Notes: a model not told the origin generated them from the letters alone. A DNA stretch of 64,000 bases from Mycobacterium florentinum (GCF_010730355.1 NZ_AP022576.1:806001-870000); one strand, 5' to 3'; shown: positions 36,029-45,416, counted from the first letter of the stretch. Made by a program: numbers and translations.

Positions 36029-36918
36029 GCGGCCTTTTCCTCCCGTTTGGCGGTGCGCCCGCCCAGGATCCGTAACAGCACCAGCACGGTAAACGAGATC
36101 GAGAGCAGCACAATGGATATCGCGGCCGCCCCGGTGCGGTCGTCGTTCTCGATCAGGGAGCGTATCCACTGCGACGAGACCTCGGTCTTGCCCGGAACCG
36201 CGCCACCGATGGTCACCACCGAACCGAACTCGGCGATACAACGGGAGAAGGCCAATCCGGCACCGGTCAGCAACGAGGGCGCCAGCGAGGGCAGCACGAT
36301 CGTGGTGAATACCTTTGGACCGCTGGCCCCCAGCGATGCCGCCGCCTCCTCGACGTCGCGATCGATCTCGAGCAGCACCGGCTGGACGGCACGCACCACC
36401 AGCGGCAGGGTCACGAAGGCCAGCGCCATCCCCACGCCGGGGGGTGTGTGCTGCAGATGAATATGCACCGGGCTGTTCTTGCCGTACAACGCCAGCATCA
36501 CCAGGCTGGTCACGATCGTCGGCAGCGCGAACGGCAGATCGATCACCGCGTCGATCAGGCCCTTGCCGAAGAAGTTGTCGCGCACCAACACCCACGCTGT
36601 GGCCAGCCCGAATATCACGTCGAGAGTCGTCACCACGACGGAGATTCCGAACGTCACCTGGAACGACTGCACCGCGGCATGCGAGGTGACCGCCAGCCGG
36701 CAGGCCTGCCAGCCGCCGCCGGCGGCCTGCCACGCAATCGCCGCCAACGGCAACAGCACGATCACCGAGAGCCACAGCGTCGTCACCCCGACCCGTAAAG
36801 ACGTGAGACCGGGCCGGCTCGTGGGCCGCAGCCCTTCGGGCGGCTCCGGAAGTTGACTCCCGGGTTGGGCCAACTCGGGGCGGATGGCCTCCGGGTTGGG
36901 AACTATCGCGGTCGTCAT
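36025..36918 (-). CDS. cysT: Sulfate ABC transporter permease CysT
   Basis: A 297-residue permease with a polar N-terminus and six membrane helices. The ATPase-contact loop (EEAAASLGASGPKVFTTI) and the GSVVTIGGAVPGKTEV segment are typical of CysT/CysU. It overlaps the subI stop (ATGA-type, four bases) and cysW, so the three are one operon. It pairs with CysW to form the sulfate channel. Confidence 0.93.
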   Translation of the reverse strand: MTTAIVPNPEAIRPELAQPGSQLPEPPEGLRPTSRPGLTSLRVGVTTLWLSVIVLLPLAAIAWQAAGGGWQACRLAVTSHAAVQSFQVTFGISVVVTTLDVIFGLATAWVLVRDNFFGKGLIDAVIDLPFALPTIVTSLVMLALYGKNSPVHIHLQHTPPGVGMALAFVTLPLVVRAVQPVLLEIDRDVEEAAASLGASGPKVFTTIVLPSLAPSLLTGAGLAFSRCIAEFGSVVTIGGAVPGKTEVSSQWIRSLIENDDRTGAAAISIVLLSISFTVLVLLRILGGRTAKREEKAA

Positions 36919-37952
36919 CCGGTGGCCTGCACGTAGACCTTGGTGATGCTGCCGGTGTTCTTGTCGAAGAGTTGCGAGTCGGCGCTGCCCCAGCCGCCGA
37001 GGTCATCGATCGTCCACAGTTTCACCGGGACCGGATACTGACCCCGGAACGTGCTGGCGACGGCCGGATCGATGGCGCGGAATCCGGCCTGCGCCCATAG
37101 CTTCTGGGCCACGGCGGTGTACTGAAAGTTCTTGAAGGCGGTGGCGACATCGAGGTGCGCGCTGGTGCTCACCACTGCTACCGGGTTCTCGATCTTGAAG
37201 GTCTGCGACGGGATGATGTGTTCGACGGGTTTACCTTGCCGCTCGGCGGCAATGGCTTCGTTCTCGTAGCTGATCAAGACGTCTCCGCTGCCTTCGGAAA
37301 AGACGGCGGTGGCGATCCGCCCGGAACCGGGGCGCAGCTTGACGTGTTCGTGCACCAACTTGCTGATGAAGTCGATACCCGCCTGGGGGTCCGCGCCGCC
37401 ACGACTCTTGGCCGCGTACGGTGCCAACAGATTCCACTTGGCCGAACCCGAACTCAGTGGGCTGGGCGTGATCACCTCGACACCGGGCCGCAGTAGGTCG
37501 TCCCAGTCCCTGATGTTCTTCGGATTACCCTTGCGCACAACCAATGTCACGACCGACCCGAATGGGTTGCCGTGGCCAGCTTGGCGGTCCCAATCCGTGG
37601 AGACCTTTCCCGCTTTCACCAAGCGGGTGATGTCGGGCTCGACCGAGAAGTTCACGACGTCGGCCGGTTTGCCCTCGACGACCCCGCGCGACTGGTCGGC
37701 CGACGCGGCGTAGGACGTGATCACCTGCACGCCTTTGCCTTCTCGGGTCTCGTTGAATGCCGGAATCACCGCGCTCCAACCGGGTTCGGGAACGGAATAC
37801 GCGACCAGGGTGATCTTGGTATTGACATTGTTCAGTGCACTGCCGCCCACGGCATCGCTGGCGCCGCCCGCACATGCCGACACCAAACCGACGGCCGACA
37901 GCAGCGCGGCGAGCGGACGCCACCGTGATGCGATACCGATGTCGTCGAGCAT
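36915..37952 (-). CDS. subI: Sulfate-binding lipoprotein SubI
   Basis: A 345-residue periplasmic-type binding protein with an N-terminal lipoprotein signal ending in the lipobox LVSAC27. It shows sulfate-binding-protein features: ITLVAYSVPEPGW at the mature N-terminus, DVVNFSVEPDI, and VVRKGNPKNIRDWDDL. It captures sulfate/thiosulfate outside the membrane and delivers it to CysT/CysW. First gene of the operon. The 530-base gap upstream must hold the promoter. Confidence 0.93.
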   Translation of the reverse strand: MLDDIGIASRWRPLAALLSAVGLVSACAGGASDAVGGSALNNVNTKITLVAYSVPEPGWSAVIPAFNETREGKGVQVITSYAASADQSRGVVEGKPADVVNFSVEPDITRLVKAGKVSTDWDRQAGHGNPFGSVVTLVVRKGNPKNIRDWDDLLRPGVEVITPSPLSSGSAKWNLLAPYAAKSRGGADPQAGIDFISKLVHEHVKLRPGSGRIATAVFSEGSGDVLISYENEAIAAERQGKPVEHIIPSQTFKIENPVAVVSTSAHLDVATAFKNFQYTAVAQKLWAQAGFRAIDPAVASTFRGQYPVPVKLWTIDDLGGWGSADSQLFDKNTGSITKVYVQATG

Positions 37953-38482
37953 GAGCCGGCCTTCCAGTGCGGGACTTGGGTGCGTCGATCCCGTTGCTGC
38001 GGAAGGGCACTAGGGCATCCGAGGAATTCGCCAACTCGAGACCGGACCGCGCACGGACAGCAGAGTCAGCGACAACAGCGCACGACGGCGGGGTGCTCCA
38101 GAGAACGGGCTGCCGCATGCATGGCGCGAGCGTAGCAAAGCAGCACTAGCCACAAGGCCCTGCCGCAACGCGGTATTCGTCGTCGCCAGTGAAGCGACGC
38201 CGGCCGAGCACCGGCTTAGCCGGTCGTGACGTCGACGTCACGCATCCGACGGGCGGCGGGCCCGGCCGGCAGCGGCGCCGGCGGCGAAAAAGTCACGTTG
38301 ATGAAAAGAGCCGGACACCGGTCGGTACTGGTCGGGCAGTGCGGTCTCAGGCCGGCATCATTTCGGCGCGTTCGTCCACGATCTTGGCCGGGTTCGGATT
38401 TAATGCTCCGAAAGAGGGCGACCAGTAACCCTTTTCTCAATACCGTTGCGCGCCGCCACCGCGGCTCGAGAAAAGGATCCCC
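37953..38482. other. Divergent promoter region of subI and secreted C39-like gene
   Basis: About 530 bases without a convincing gene. A perfect 16-base palindrome lies at 38226-38241. Frames on both strands here lack good start signals and family likeness. Confidence 0.5.
38226..38241. promoter_or_regulatory. Perfect 16-base palindrome GTGACGTCGACGTCAC
   Basis: A perfect palindrome of 16 bases with half-site GTGACGTC, in the gap between subI and the secreted C39-like gene and about 240 bases before the latter. It resembles a dimeric-repressor operator; the protein is unknown. Confidence 0.5.
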
Positions 38483-39145
38483 ATGGCCCGCACCCCGACG
38501 ACCACGGTCGCCGCGGCCGTGCACGTCACCGCCCTAATATGCGCAACCGCGTCATCGATCACCTGGGCGGCCGCGGCCCACGCCACCCCGGGTCCTCCCG
38601 CGCCGGACGCCGACCACGAGGTGGCCATGTACGGCGACCCGGCGGCCGCCGCCCCATTTTGGCGCCGCCAGCACGCTTCGGACTGCGGCGAGATCGCGGT
38701 CGCCGATGTCGTCGGGGAACTCACCGGTCACCTCCCCACCGAGCGCCAGGTCACTTCCGTAGCCGAAAACACGCCGGGAGCAACGGGTTCCAAGCCAATA
38801 TGGACTCCGCCGGGCAACACCGACATCAGAGACCTACCGCCGCTGCTCTGGCACTACTGGGTCAGGGCCGACAATATCCAGACCAACATCGCTGCCCTGC
38901 AACAGAATCTGGCCGACAAGCGCAAGGTGATCGCCCTCGTCAACGCCGAGACCGTCTGGAACCGTCCCGGCAACCGCGACGTCGCGAACCACTTTGTGGT
39001 CGTCACCGGCATCGACACCAAAGCCGGTGTGGTGCATCTCAACGACAGCGGCATCGACACCGGCCGCGACGAACAGATCCCCATCGCCACCTTCGAACGG
39101 GCGTGGGCGCCCAACCGTAACTCCGCGGTCGTGACGCGGTCCTGA
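38483..39145 (+). CDS. Secreted C39-like cysteine peptidase family protein
   Basis: A 220-residue protein with an N-terminal signal peptide (hydrophobic segment about 10-30, cleavage likely after AHA). The mature part has the papain-like C39 pattern: a nucleophile-type cysteine in ASDCGEIAVAD, a histidine in NHFVVVTGID and an aspartate in HLNDSG. This arrangement matches the peptidase_C39_2 family. Exported, probably cell-wall-associated or released. Whether it cleaves peptides, or acts on a specific bacteriocin-like leader, is unknown; no such precursor is seen nearby. Confidence 0.8.
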   Translation: MARTPTTTVAAAVHVTALICATASSITWAAAAHATPGPPAPDADHEVAMYGDPAAAAPFWRRQHASDCGEIAVADVVGELTGHLPTERQVTSVAENTPGATGSKPIWTPPGNTDIRDLPPLLWHYWVRADNIQTNIAALQQNLADKRKVIALVNAETVWNRPGNRDVANHFVVVTGIDTKAGVVHLNDSGIDTGRDEQIPIATFERAWAPNRNSAVVTRS

Positions 39146-39167
39146 CAAAAGGGAAGTTAAACCCGTT

Positions 39168-39440
39168 TCAGGTAAGGCTTTTCATCGGGCCCGACGCGAT
39201 CTCCGCGGATCCACGACCGTTGGCGAGGCTGCACGACTCGGCCAGCTCGGGCCCATAGGTGGCCGCACCGCACTCACATTCCCAGCAGATATGCCGGCCA
39301 CAGGAACACGGAATGGTGGCCACGATCATGTGTCCCGGCAGAAGCCAGTGACCACGTGCACACCGTTGTGGTGGTCTGTCCATCCATTGCGTTCGCGAGC
39401 CATGCGCTAGATCGTTGACATGAACACTCACGGGCACCAC
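39168..39440 (-). CDS. Small cysteine-rich protein with CSCGRH motif
   Basis: A 90-residue protein with a cysteine/histidine-rich core: RCARGHWLLPGHM, IPCSCGRHICWECECG and AATYGPELAESC. These are likely zinc ligands. Similar short proteins with a GH...CSCGRH...CECG core are, to my knowledge, common in mycobacteria and have no known function. The first ATG is used here, but a later start is possible because the core begins at about residue 26. Confidence 0.6.
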   Translation of the reverse strand: MVPVSVHVNDLAHGSRTQWMDRPPQRCARGHWLLPGHMIVATIPCSCGRHICWECECGAATYGPELAESCSLANGRGSAEIASGPMKSLT

Positions 39441-39530
39441 CCTCCCATCGGCCCGCGCACCATGCCAGAGCGATGTACGAATCGTTATCGTCTCGCTGAC
39501 GTGTCGTTGTCTGCGAATTCGCGTGAGCGA

Positions 39531-40298
39531 TCAGTTCTTTTCGAGAGTCACCTGGCTGACCCCGATTTGGCCGGTGCGGAACGCGTTGGCCCGGCCGGTC
39601 AGGTAGTTCAGATATCGCTCGTAGACCTCTTCGGACTGCATTTCGATGGCCTCGTCCTTACGCGCCTCGAGCGCGGCGGCCCACAGGTCGAGCGTCTTGA
39701 CGTAATGCGGCTGCAGCGGCTCGCGCAGGGTCAGGGTGAAACCCATCCCTTCCGCCTGCCGCTCGACCGGGTCGAGCGAGGGCGGACCGGTGATCGTGTG
39801 CAAGAACATGACGCCATCGTCGGGCAGGACGGTGTAGGCCATTTCGAAGAAGTCGTCGTAGCGGTCGTGGCGACCCTGCTCGAACGCGCCTATCGACACG
39901 ATCCGGTCGACCGGCTCGGTGAACTCCTCCCAGCCCTGCAGCAGCACCCACTTGCTGCGTTCGGTGTCCAGCTCGTCGAACATTTTCTGCACGTGGGCGG
40001 CCTGATCGCTGGACTTTGTCAGCCCGACGACATTGACGTCGTACTTCTCGATGGCCCGGCGCATCGTGGTGCCCCAGCCGCAGGCGATGTCGAGCAGCGT
40101 CATGCCGGGCCGCAGATCCAGCTCGGCCAGCGCCAAATCGATCTTGGCGATTTGCGCCTCTTCCAGCGTCATGTCATCGTGCTCGAAATAGGCGCAGCTG
40201 TAGGTCTGGGTCCGATCAAGGAACAGACGGAAAAAATCGTCGGACAAGTCGTAACGTGCCTGTGCTTCGTCGACGTTCGGGATCAATCCCTGAGTCAT
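39531..40298 (-). CDS. Cyclopropane mycolic acid synthase family methyltransferase, internally shortened
   Basis: A 255-residue SAM-dependent methyltransferase of the CmaA/MmaA/UmaA family (normally about 285-300). The SAM motif LLDIACGWGTT, the YSCAYF cysteine, HTITG and the C-terminal LQPHYVKTLDLWA are present. Between HTITG and GFTLT, where relatives carry about 45 extra residues (including a FIKFI...FPGG-like segment over the lipid channel), only about 15 remain. The usual FEHFG of the bicarbonate site reads FEQGR. The frame is intact. Family members modify double bonds of mycolic acids. The changes could alter the substrate or abolish activity. Start taken at ATG 40298. Confidence 0.82.
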   Translation of the reverse strand: MTQGLIPNVDEAQARYDLSDDFFRLFLDRTQTYSCAYFEHDDMTLEEAQIAKIDLALAELDLRPGMTLLDIACGWGTTMRRAIEKYDVNVVGLTKSSDQAAHVQKMFDELDTERSKWVLLQGWEEFTEPVDRIVSIGAFEQGRHDRYDDFFEMAYTVLPDDGVMFLHTITGPPSLDPVERQAEGMGFTLTLREPLQPHYVKTLDLWAAALEARKDEAIEMQSEEVYERYLNYLTGRANAFRTGQIGVSQVTLEKN

Positions 40299-40521
40299 AA
40301 TTGCGTCGCCTTTCCGGACCCAGGGTCCCCCCACTTGACATCTAAAGTTTGCACATAGGTACCCCCGCGCGCGCGGCGTAAACCAAATTCAAAGCGAGTT
40401 CTCAGCTGTGAGCTGCGCCTTTTGCGACTGTCGGCATTCGCCGATGAATTCCGGCCGGCCCGCCAGTCAGACCTTTGAGTCGGAAGAATCGAGAGCTTCG
40501 ACAGAAGGAGGGTGGATTTCC

Positions 40522-41214
40522 ATGTCCCCGAACAACACGGCGCTACCGCCGGTCGTCGATGCCGACACCTGGCGCGCCGAGCTCGACGAACTGCGCAAGC
40601 GCGAAAAGGCCGCCACCCGCGAACTGGATGCGATCGCCGCACAGCGGCGCCGCCTGCCGATGGTCAAGCTGCCCGACTACACCCTGGTCGGCGCCGACGG
40701 ACCCGTCCGCCTGGTCGACGTGTTCGGTGGTCGATCGCAGCTCATCACCTACCACCACATGTGGTCGGACGGCGCGCAGTGGCAGTGCGGCGGGTGCACG
40801 GGTTTCACGTCGCAGTTCACCCGACTCGAATTCCTCGACAACTACGACGCCCGTTTCGTCATCATCACCAATGGCCCGATCGAGGAGGCACTCGCCTACC
40901 GGGAGAGGGTCGGCAATCGGATGCAGTGGTATTCGTCGTCGCAGACCCCATTCGGAGCGGACATGGACGCGCCTCCCGGCGGAGGCTTCGCGGTCAACGT
41001 GTTTCTGCGCGACGGCGACACGGTGTATCGCACCTGGCACACGAATGGGCGCGGCACCGAGCAACTCAGCCACTCGTTCGCGCTGATCGACCTATTGCCG
41101 TGGGGCCGCCAGGAAGAATGGCTCGATTCACCCGCGGGCTGGCCGTCGCGGCCTACCTATTCCGGCTGGCTGGACTCCCCCGACATCGCCCGCGCCTACG
41201 GGACAGAAGGCTAA
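40522..41214 (+). CDS. DUF899 thioredoxin-like protein
   Basis: A 230-residue DUF899 protein starting at ATG with GAAGGAGGG upstream. Family landmarks are LPDYTLVGADG, the TYHHMW strand with MWSDGAQWQCGGCTGF (a CGGC pair in thioredoxin-like position), and PWGRQEEW near the end. DUF899 proteins have a thioredoxin-like fold; their role is unknown. Its stop overlaps that of the convergent QueG-like gene by four bases. Confidence 0.87.
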   Translation: MSPNNTALPPVVDADTWRAELDELRKREKAATRELDAIAAQRRRLPMVKLPDYTLVGADGPVRLVDVFGGRSQLITYHHMWSDGAQWQCGGCTGFTSQFTRLEFLDNYDARFVIITNGPIEEALAYRERVGNRMQWYSSSQTPFGADMDAPPGGGFAVNVFLRDGDTVYRTWHTNGRGTEQLSHSFALIDLLPWGRQEEWLDSPAGWPSRPTYSGWLDSPDIARAYGTEG

Positions 41215-42233
41215 CGCCCGCCGTCGACCACTTTCACCGTCTTGTGCGGATAGCGTCGCTCCGCAAATTCCTTGGCCTTGGAATTCGGTAGCACATACAG
41301 GGTTTCCTTCTTGTCCTGCAACGGTTTGAGCACCAGGTCCATGAAGCTCTTGCGGTTGTCCAGGTAAGGCTCGATCACGTCCTCGCCGGCCGGGCACACG
41401 GCCAGGCAGTAGGCCGCCTTGTAGTTGGGCTTGAACGACAGGCTCTGCCACATCGACGCGTTCTCCGAATCGGTTACCCGCGAACGAAAATCGGCCGCGT
41501 CCGTACTATCGGCAACGGTCTGCACCCAATCCGTGAAGCCGCCCATGAACTCGCGGTAGTTGTGCGTCGAACACGCCAGCCAGTCGAAGCTGCCATCCTT
41601 GCCGATCGCGCCGACCGGGCAGGCCGCGACGCAGAGCTTGCATTCCAGGCACGGGCTGTAGTCCAGCGGTTCGCCGTAGCTGCTGATCGGCGTGTCCACC
41701 AGGATGGTGCCCAGCAGGATGAAGTTGCCGAACTTGGGGTGAATCACGTTGCGGTGGATACCCATGACGCCGAGACCGGCCACCACGGCGACGGGTTTGT
41801 GCGCCACCACCCAGATCCGGCCCGGGTAATTGTCCATCTCCATCGGAAAGGTCGCCGACGGATTCAGCACCCGATGGCCGGCGTCCTGCAGCCGTCGCAC
41901 GATGCGGTAGGCCGCCTCGTTGAGCAACTCGCCGCTGCGGTGAAACTCCTGGTTGGCGACGCTGCGCGCCGTCGAGCGGATGTTGTCGCGGTTCATCTTG
42001 ACCACCAGCGAGATGTAGCTCTTGGTGCCCGGCAGCGCGGCCTCGACGTGCTCGACCTCCGAGGCCAGGTCGGGGTTGTCGACGCTGGCGAACGCCACGT
42101 CGTCGACGCCCGCGTCCAGGCATATCTGGCGCAGCCAATCCGCATCGAGCACACCGGGTTTCTGCGGCCGGCGGGATCGCACCTTGCGCACGGTGGGATG
42201 CGCCGCCAGCCGGGCCGGAAATTTCTCGGTCAT
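41211..42233 (-). CDS. QueG-like 4Fe-4S iron-sulfur protein
   Basis: A protein of about 340 residues with two 4Fe-4S motifs, CLECKLCVAACPVGAIG near residue 200 and a CLAVCP cluster near residue 280. The N-terminal DAGVDDVAFASVD and GHRVLNP segments recall epoxyqueuosine reductase/reductive dehalogenase-type proteins. It may be a cobalamin- or flavin-linked reductase, but the exact reaction is unknown. ATG 42233 has no Shine-Dalgarno, yet TACTAT lies seven bases upstream, so it may have its own leaderless promoter besides being read from the MFS-TPR genes. Confidence 0.8.
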   Translation of the reverse strand: MTEKFPARLAAHPTVRKVRSRRPQKPGVLDADWLRQICLDAGVDDVAFASVDNPDLASEVEHVEAALPGTKSYISLVVKMNRDNIRSTARSVANQEFHRSGELLNEAAYRIVRRLQDAGHRVLNPSATFPMEMDNYPGRIWVVAHKPVAVVAGLGVMGIHRNVIHPKFGNFILLGTILVDTPISSYGEPLDYSPCLECKLCVAACPVGAIGKDGSFDWLACSTHNYREFMGGFTDWVQTVADSTDAADFRSRVTDSENASMWQSLSFKPNYKAAYCLAVCPAGEDVIEPYLDNRKSFMDLVLKPLQDKKETLYVLPNSKAKEFAERRYPHKTVKVVDGGR

Positions 42234-42238
42234 GCTAG

Positions 42239-42254
42239 GTATAGTACACAATAC
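42239..42254. promoter_or_regulatory. Imperfect palindrome overlapping a -10 element
   Basis: On the minus strand GTATTGTGTACTATAC is a palindrome matching at 12 of 16 positions and covers TACTAT, a TANNNT -10 hexamer for the QueG-like gene. It fills the 21-base gap after the TPR gene. A repressor here could block an internal promoter. Confidence 0.4.
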
Positions 42255-43931
42255 TTAGGCGGAGCCGGCCCCCATGCGGCAGGCGCACGAGGCGGTGATC
42301 GCGACGTCGGCGTGCGCGCCCGCCAGCGTCAATTGCTGCTCGATGATCGCCGCCTCCGCGGTTCGGCCGAGCCGCCGCAGACACTCGTGATAGCCATGCA
42401 GGCTCCACACGTTGTTGGGATGTTGGCAACATCTGCGCACCGTCGGATCGAGGCCGAGATCGGCGGCGTAGACGGCGGCCGCCTCGGCCACCCGACCCTG
42501 TTCCAGCAGCAAGGCACCATAGGCGTGGCGGGTCGGTTGCATCCAGCCCCAGGGTTCGTCGTAGGGCAGGGCGTCGTCGAGTTCGACAGCGCGGCGAAGA
42601 TGCCGGAAAGCCAGATCGAATTGTCCTTGCCGGTAAGCGATCTCGCCGTCGAGCATCGCGCCGGCCACCGCAAGTATGTCACGACTGGTGTTGTTGAACA
42701 GATACCGAGACGCGGGAATGCGGGCATACGCGGCGATGAAGGCTGCTCGCTCCGCATCCGCCTGCGCCAGTTGGCCTTTGGCAGCGTAGGCCACGCCGCG
42801 GCCGTAGTGGATGGTCGCCACCGTGGTGCAGTACAAATCCTGATCGCTCGGCAATGACTCGGCTATCAGGTCTTCCCACCGACCGAAGCGGACGAAGACG
42901 TGCACCCGAAGCGGAACGAAGGCCTCCAGCCAGTCGGCCATCGGTGGTGATTCGATGGACAGCAGTTCTGGAGTGAGTTGCTGGGCGAGTTCATCGGCGG
43001 CCTCCAGCGCGACGCGGAATTGACCGGAGAACATCGCGGCGTACACGACGAAGTGCAAGTCGTGTGCCCGGTAGGCCGAGTAAAAGTTCAGCGCGCCTTC
43101 GCGTTCGAGAAACCGGCGGTCCGCCCGCACCGCAATCTGGTTCGACACCACCGCGTTGCGGTAGTCGCCGCACAGCACATCGATATGGGTGGGCATGTGT
43201 TCGAGGTGGCCGGCGTCGGGCACCATCCCGCGCAGCAGATCGGCCGCCGGCAGCGCCTGCTCGGGGTGGGCGGACAGCTCCATCGTGTGCAAGTAGAGAT
43301 GCAGGATGCCGGGGTGGGCCCGGCCGCCGGGAGTCGTGAGGGCGGTCTGAAGAATCTGTTTGGCCTCGACCACTCGGGAACCCGGGGCCGGCTCGCCGGT
43401 GTGGGTGTCCCACAGTGTCCACGCGGTCAGATTGACCAGCGCATCCGCGGTCAGGGCCGCAACGTCCATGTCGTTCGGATAGGCCGTCGCCAGGTCCGTC
43501 ATCGCTGCCGCGTACGAGGCGTTGCCGTCGGCCAGCGCCGCGGTGTCGGTCACGTCATCCGGCGGAAAGCGAGCGCTCAGCGCGTCGATCAGTCCGCGCT
43601 CAACGGCCGTCGCGCGCCCGCCGGTCGCCAACCGCAGCTCGTCTCGCGCCCGGGTCAGCGATGCGGCCAGCTCGACCGGGTCGAACGCGTCCCACGCTTT
43701 GTTGTAGTTGGGCCCCACTGAGTAGGCGATGCCCCATCGCGCGATGGCAAGGTCGGGGTCCAGGCCGAGTGCCTGCTCGAAGCACCGCACCGCCTCTTCG
43801 TGGTTGAACGCATACGCCCACACCATGCCGCGGTCGAACCACCGCTGCGCCTGAGCCGATGTGGTATCGACGGCCCGGTGGTAGGAGCCGAGGTCGTAGT
43901 ACGGCTCGACGTCGCCGCGTGGGAGCGCCAC
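42255..43931 (-). CDS. Tetratricopeptide repeat (TPR) protein
   Basis: A 558-residue soluble protein of helical repeats. TPR-type pairs are visible at the N-terminus (WFDRGMVWAYAFNHEEAVRC, then LGLDPDLAIARWGIAY) and near the C-terminus (VAEAAAVYAADLGLDP, CLRRLGRTAEAAIIEQQ). The first part resembles a conserved family of TPR proteins found in actinobacteria and proteobacteria, of unknown function. It follows the MFS gene by 15 bases and precedes the QueG-like gene by 21 bases, a likely three-gene operon. TPRs act as protein-binding scaffolds. Confidence 0.85.
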   Translation of the reverse strand: MALPRGDVEPYYDLGSYHRAVDTTSAQAQRWFDRGMVWAYAFNHEEAVRCFEQALGLDPDLAIARWGIAYSVGPNYNKAWDAFDPVELAASLTRARDELRLATGGRATAVERGLIDALSARFPPDDVTDTAALADGNASYAAAMTDLATAYPNDMDVAALTADALVNLTAWTLWDTHTGEPAPGSRVVEAKQILQTALTTPGGRAHPGILHLYLHTMELSAHPEQALPAADLLRGMVPDAGHLEHMPTHIDVLCGDYRNAVVSNQIAVRADRRFLEREGALNFYSAYRAHDLHFVVYAAMFSGQFRVALEAADELAQQLTPELLSIESPPMADWLEAFVPLRVHVFVRFGRWEDLIAESLPSDQDLYCTTVATIHYGRGVAYAAKGQLAQADAERAAFIAAYARIPASRYLFNNTSRDILAVAGAMLDGEIAYRQGQFDLAFRHLRRAVELDDALPYDEPWGWMQPTRHAYGALLLEQGRVAEAAAVYAADLGLDPTVRRCCQHPNNVWSLHGYHECLRRLGRTAEAAIIEQQLTLAGAHADVAITASCACRMGAGSA

Positions 43932-43946
43932 ATCGCCGACGATAAC

Positions 43947-45416
43947 CTAAGCGGGCGAGTCGTTCTCGGCGTCGGCCACTGTCAACGGCAAAGCCAGGTC
44001 TTCCAGCGCGCGCTGCTCGGCCGCGATGCCGAGCCATAGCTCGACCAGGCCCGCGACCGCCATCACGATCGCTCCGATCAGGAACGACCACAGCACCTGA
44101 CCCCGATCGCCCGAATTGATCAGCTCACCGAACAGCACGGGGCCGGTGATGCCGCCGATCGCGGTACCCACCGCGTAGAAGAACGCGATCGCCAGCGCCC
44201 GGGTCTCCATCGGAAAGATTTCGCTGACGGTAAGGTAGGCCGCGCTGGCACCCGCCGAGGCCAGGAAGAACGCTGACGCGAGCACGGCGATGAACGTCCA
44301 CACACCGCCGGTGTGGTTCACGAACACCACCCCGAGAACAACCGCGATGACCGCGGAGCCGATGTAGGTCGCGGTGATCATCGGTTTGCGGCCGATGGTG
44401 TCGAACAGCCGCCCGAGAATCAACGGACCGAGGAAATTGCTCATCGCCCACAAGATGAAGAACACCGGCACTTTTCCGGAGGGAATGCCGTAGAAGCCGC
44501 TCAACAGCGTGCCCAGGTTGAACGTCACGCCGTTGTACAGGAAGGCCTGACCGATGAACAGCGCGAGGCCGAGGACCGCACGTTTGGGATAGAGCTTGAA
44601 CGCCACCCGGGCGATCTCCACAAACGGAATTGCCTGGCGCTGACGAATTTTCAGCGGCTCGCCGTGCGGCTCGGGCAGCGGCTGCCCGGTTTCTCGCTGC
44701 ACGTCTTGTTCGATCTCGCCGACGATCCGCTCGGCTTCCTCGTCGCGTCCGTGAATGAACAGCCAGCGCGGGCTTTCCGGAACGTTGCGCCGGACCAGCA
44801 GGACGAAGATGCCGAAGATGGCTCCGATGCCGAAGGCGAGCCGCCAGCCGATGTTCGCCGGGAAGTTCGACGTGTCCAGCAGGACCAGCGCGCCGGCGGC
44901 GCCGGCCGCCGAACCCAGCCAGTAGGTGCCGTTGATGATCAGGTCGACGCGGCCGCGAACCCGCGCCGGAATCAACTCGTCGATCGCGGAGTTGATCGCC
45001 GCGTATTCACCGCCTATGCCGGCGCCGGTGAAAAAGCGCGCGACGAAGAAATACCAAGGCGCAAAGGCGAATGCGGTGGCGACGGTGGCGACCAGGTAGA
45101 CCGCCAACGTCGCGATGAACAGATTGCGCCGCCCAAACCGGTCGGTCAGGTGGCCGAAGACCAACGCGCCCAGGCATGCCCCGGTGATGTAGATCGCCGC
45201 CGCGTAGCCGATCTGCGCCGGGTCGAGCTCGATGCCGCTGCCCTTCTCGGTGAGCCGCGCCGACACGTTGCCCACCATCGTGACCTCGAGCCCATCGAGG
45301 ACCCACACCCCGCCGAGCCCCACCACGACACGCCAGTGAAATCGCGACCACGGCAGCCGGTCCAGTCGCGCCGGAACCTGCGTCGTGATGGTTTTCGTCT
45401 GCGCGCCCGGGCTCAT
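43947..45416 (-). CDS. MFS transporter (sugar/metabolite porter type)
   Basis: A 489-residue, 12-helix major facilitator. The loop motif GHLTDRFGRRNLF is seen after helix 2, the central PESPRWLF motif marks the sugar-porter/MHS-like branch, and a large cytoplasmic loop lies between helices 6 and 7. Substrate is unknown; relatives import sugars, aromatic acids or other small organics by proton symport. First gene of the MFS-TPR-QueG-like operon. Confidence 0.88.
   Translation of the reverse strand: MSPGAQTKTITTQVPARLDRLPWSRFHWRVVVGLGGVWVLDGLEVTMVGNVSARLTEKGSGIELDPAQIGYAAAIYITGACLGALVFGHLTDRFGRRNLFIATLAVYLVATVATAFAFAPWYFFVARFFTGAGIGGEYAAINSAIDELIPARVRGRVDLIINGTYWLGSAAGAAGALVLLDTSNFPANIGWRLAFGIGAIFGIFVLLVRRNVPESPRWLFIHGRDEEAERIVGEIEQDVQRETGQPLPEPHGEPLKIRQRQAIPFVEIARVAFKLYPKRAVLGLALFIGQAFLYNGVTFNLGTLLSGFYGIPSGKVPVFFILWAMSNFLGPLILGRLFDTIGRKPMITATYIGSAVIAVVLGVVFVNHTGGVWTFIAVLASAFFLASAGASAAYLTVSEIFPMETRALAIAFFYAVGTAIGGITGPVLFGELINSGDRGQVLWSFLIGAIVMAVAGLVELWLGIAAEQRALEDLALPLTVADAENDSPA

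Noticed and set aside
35210..37006. 598-codon minus-strand frame covering cysT and cysW
   Set aside because: Only its last 272 codons are cysW; the front is an out-of-frame reading of cysT.
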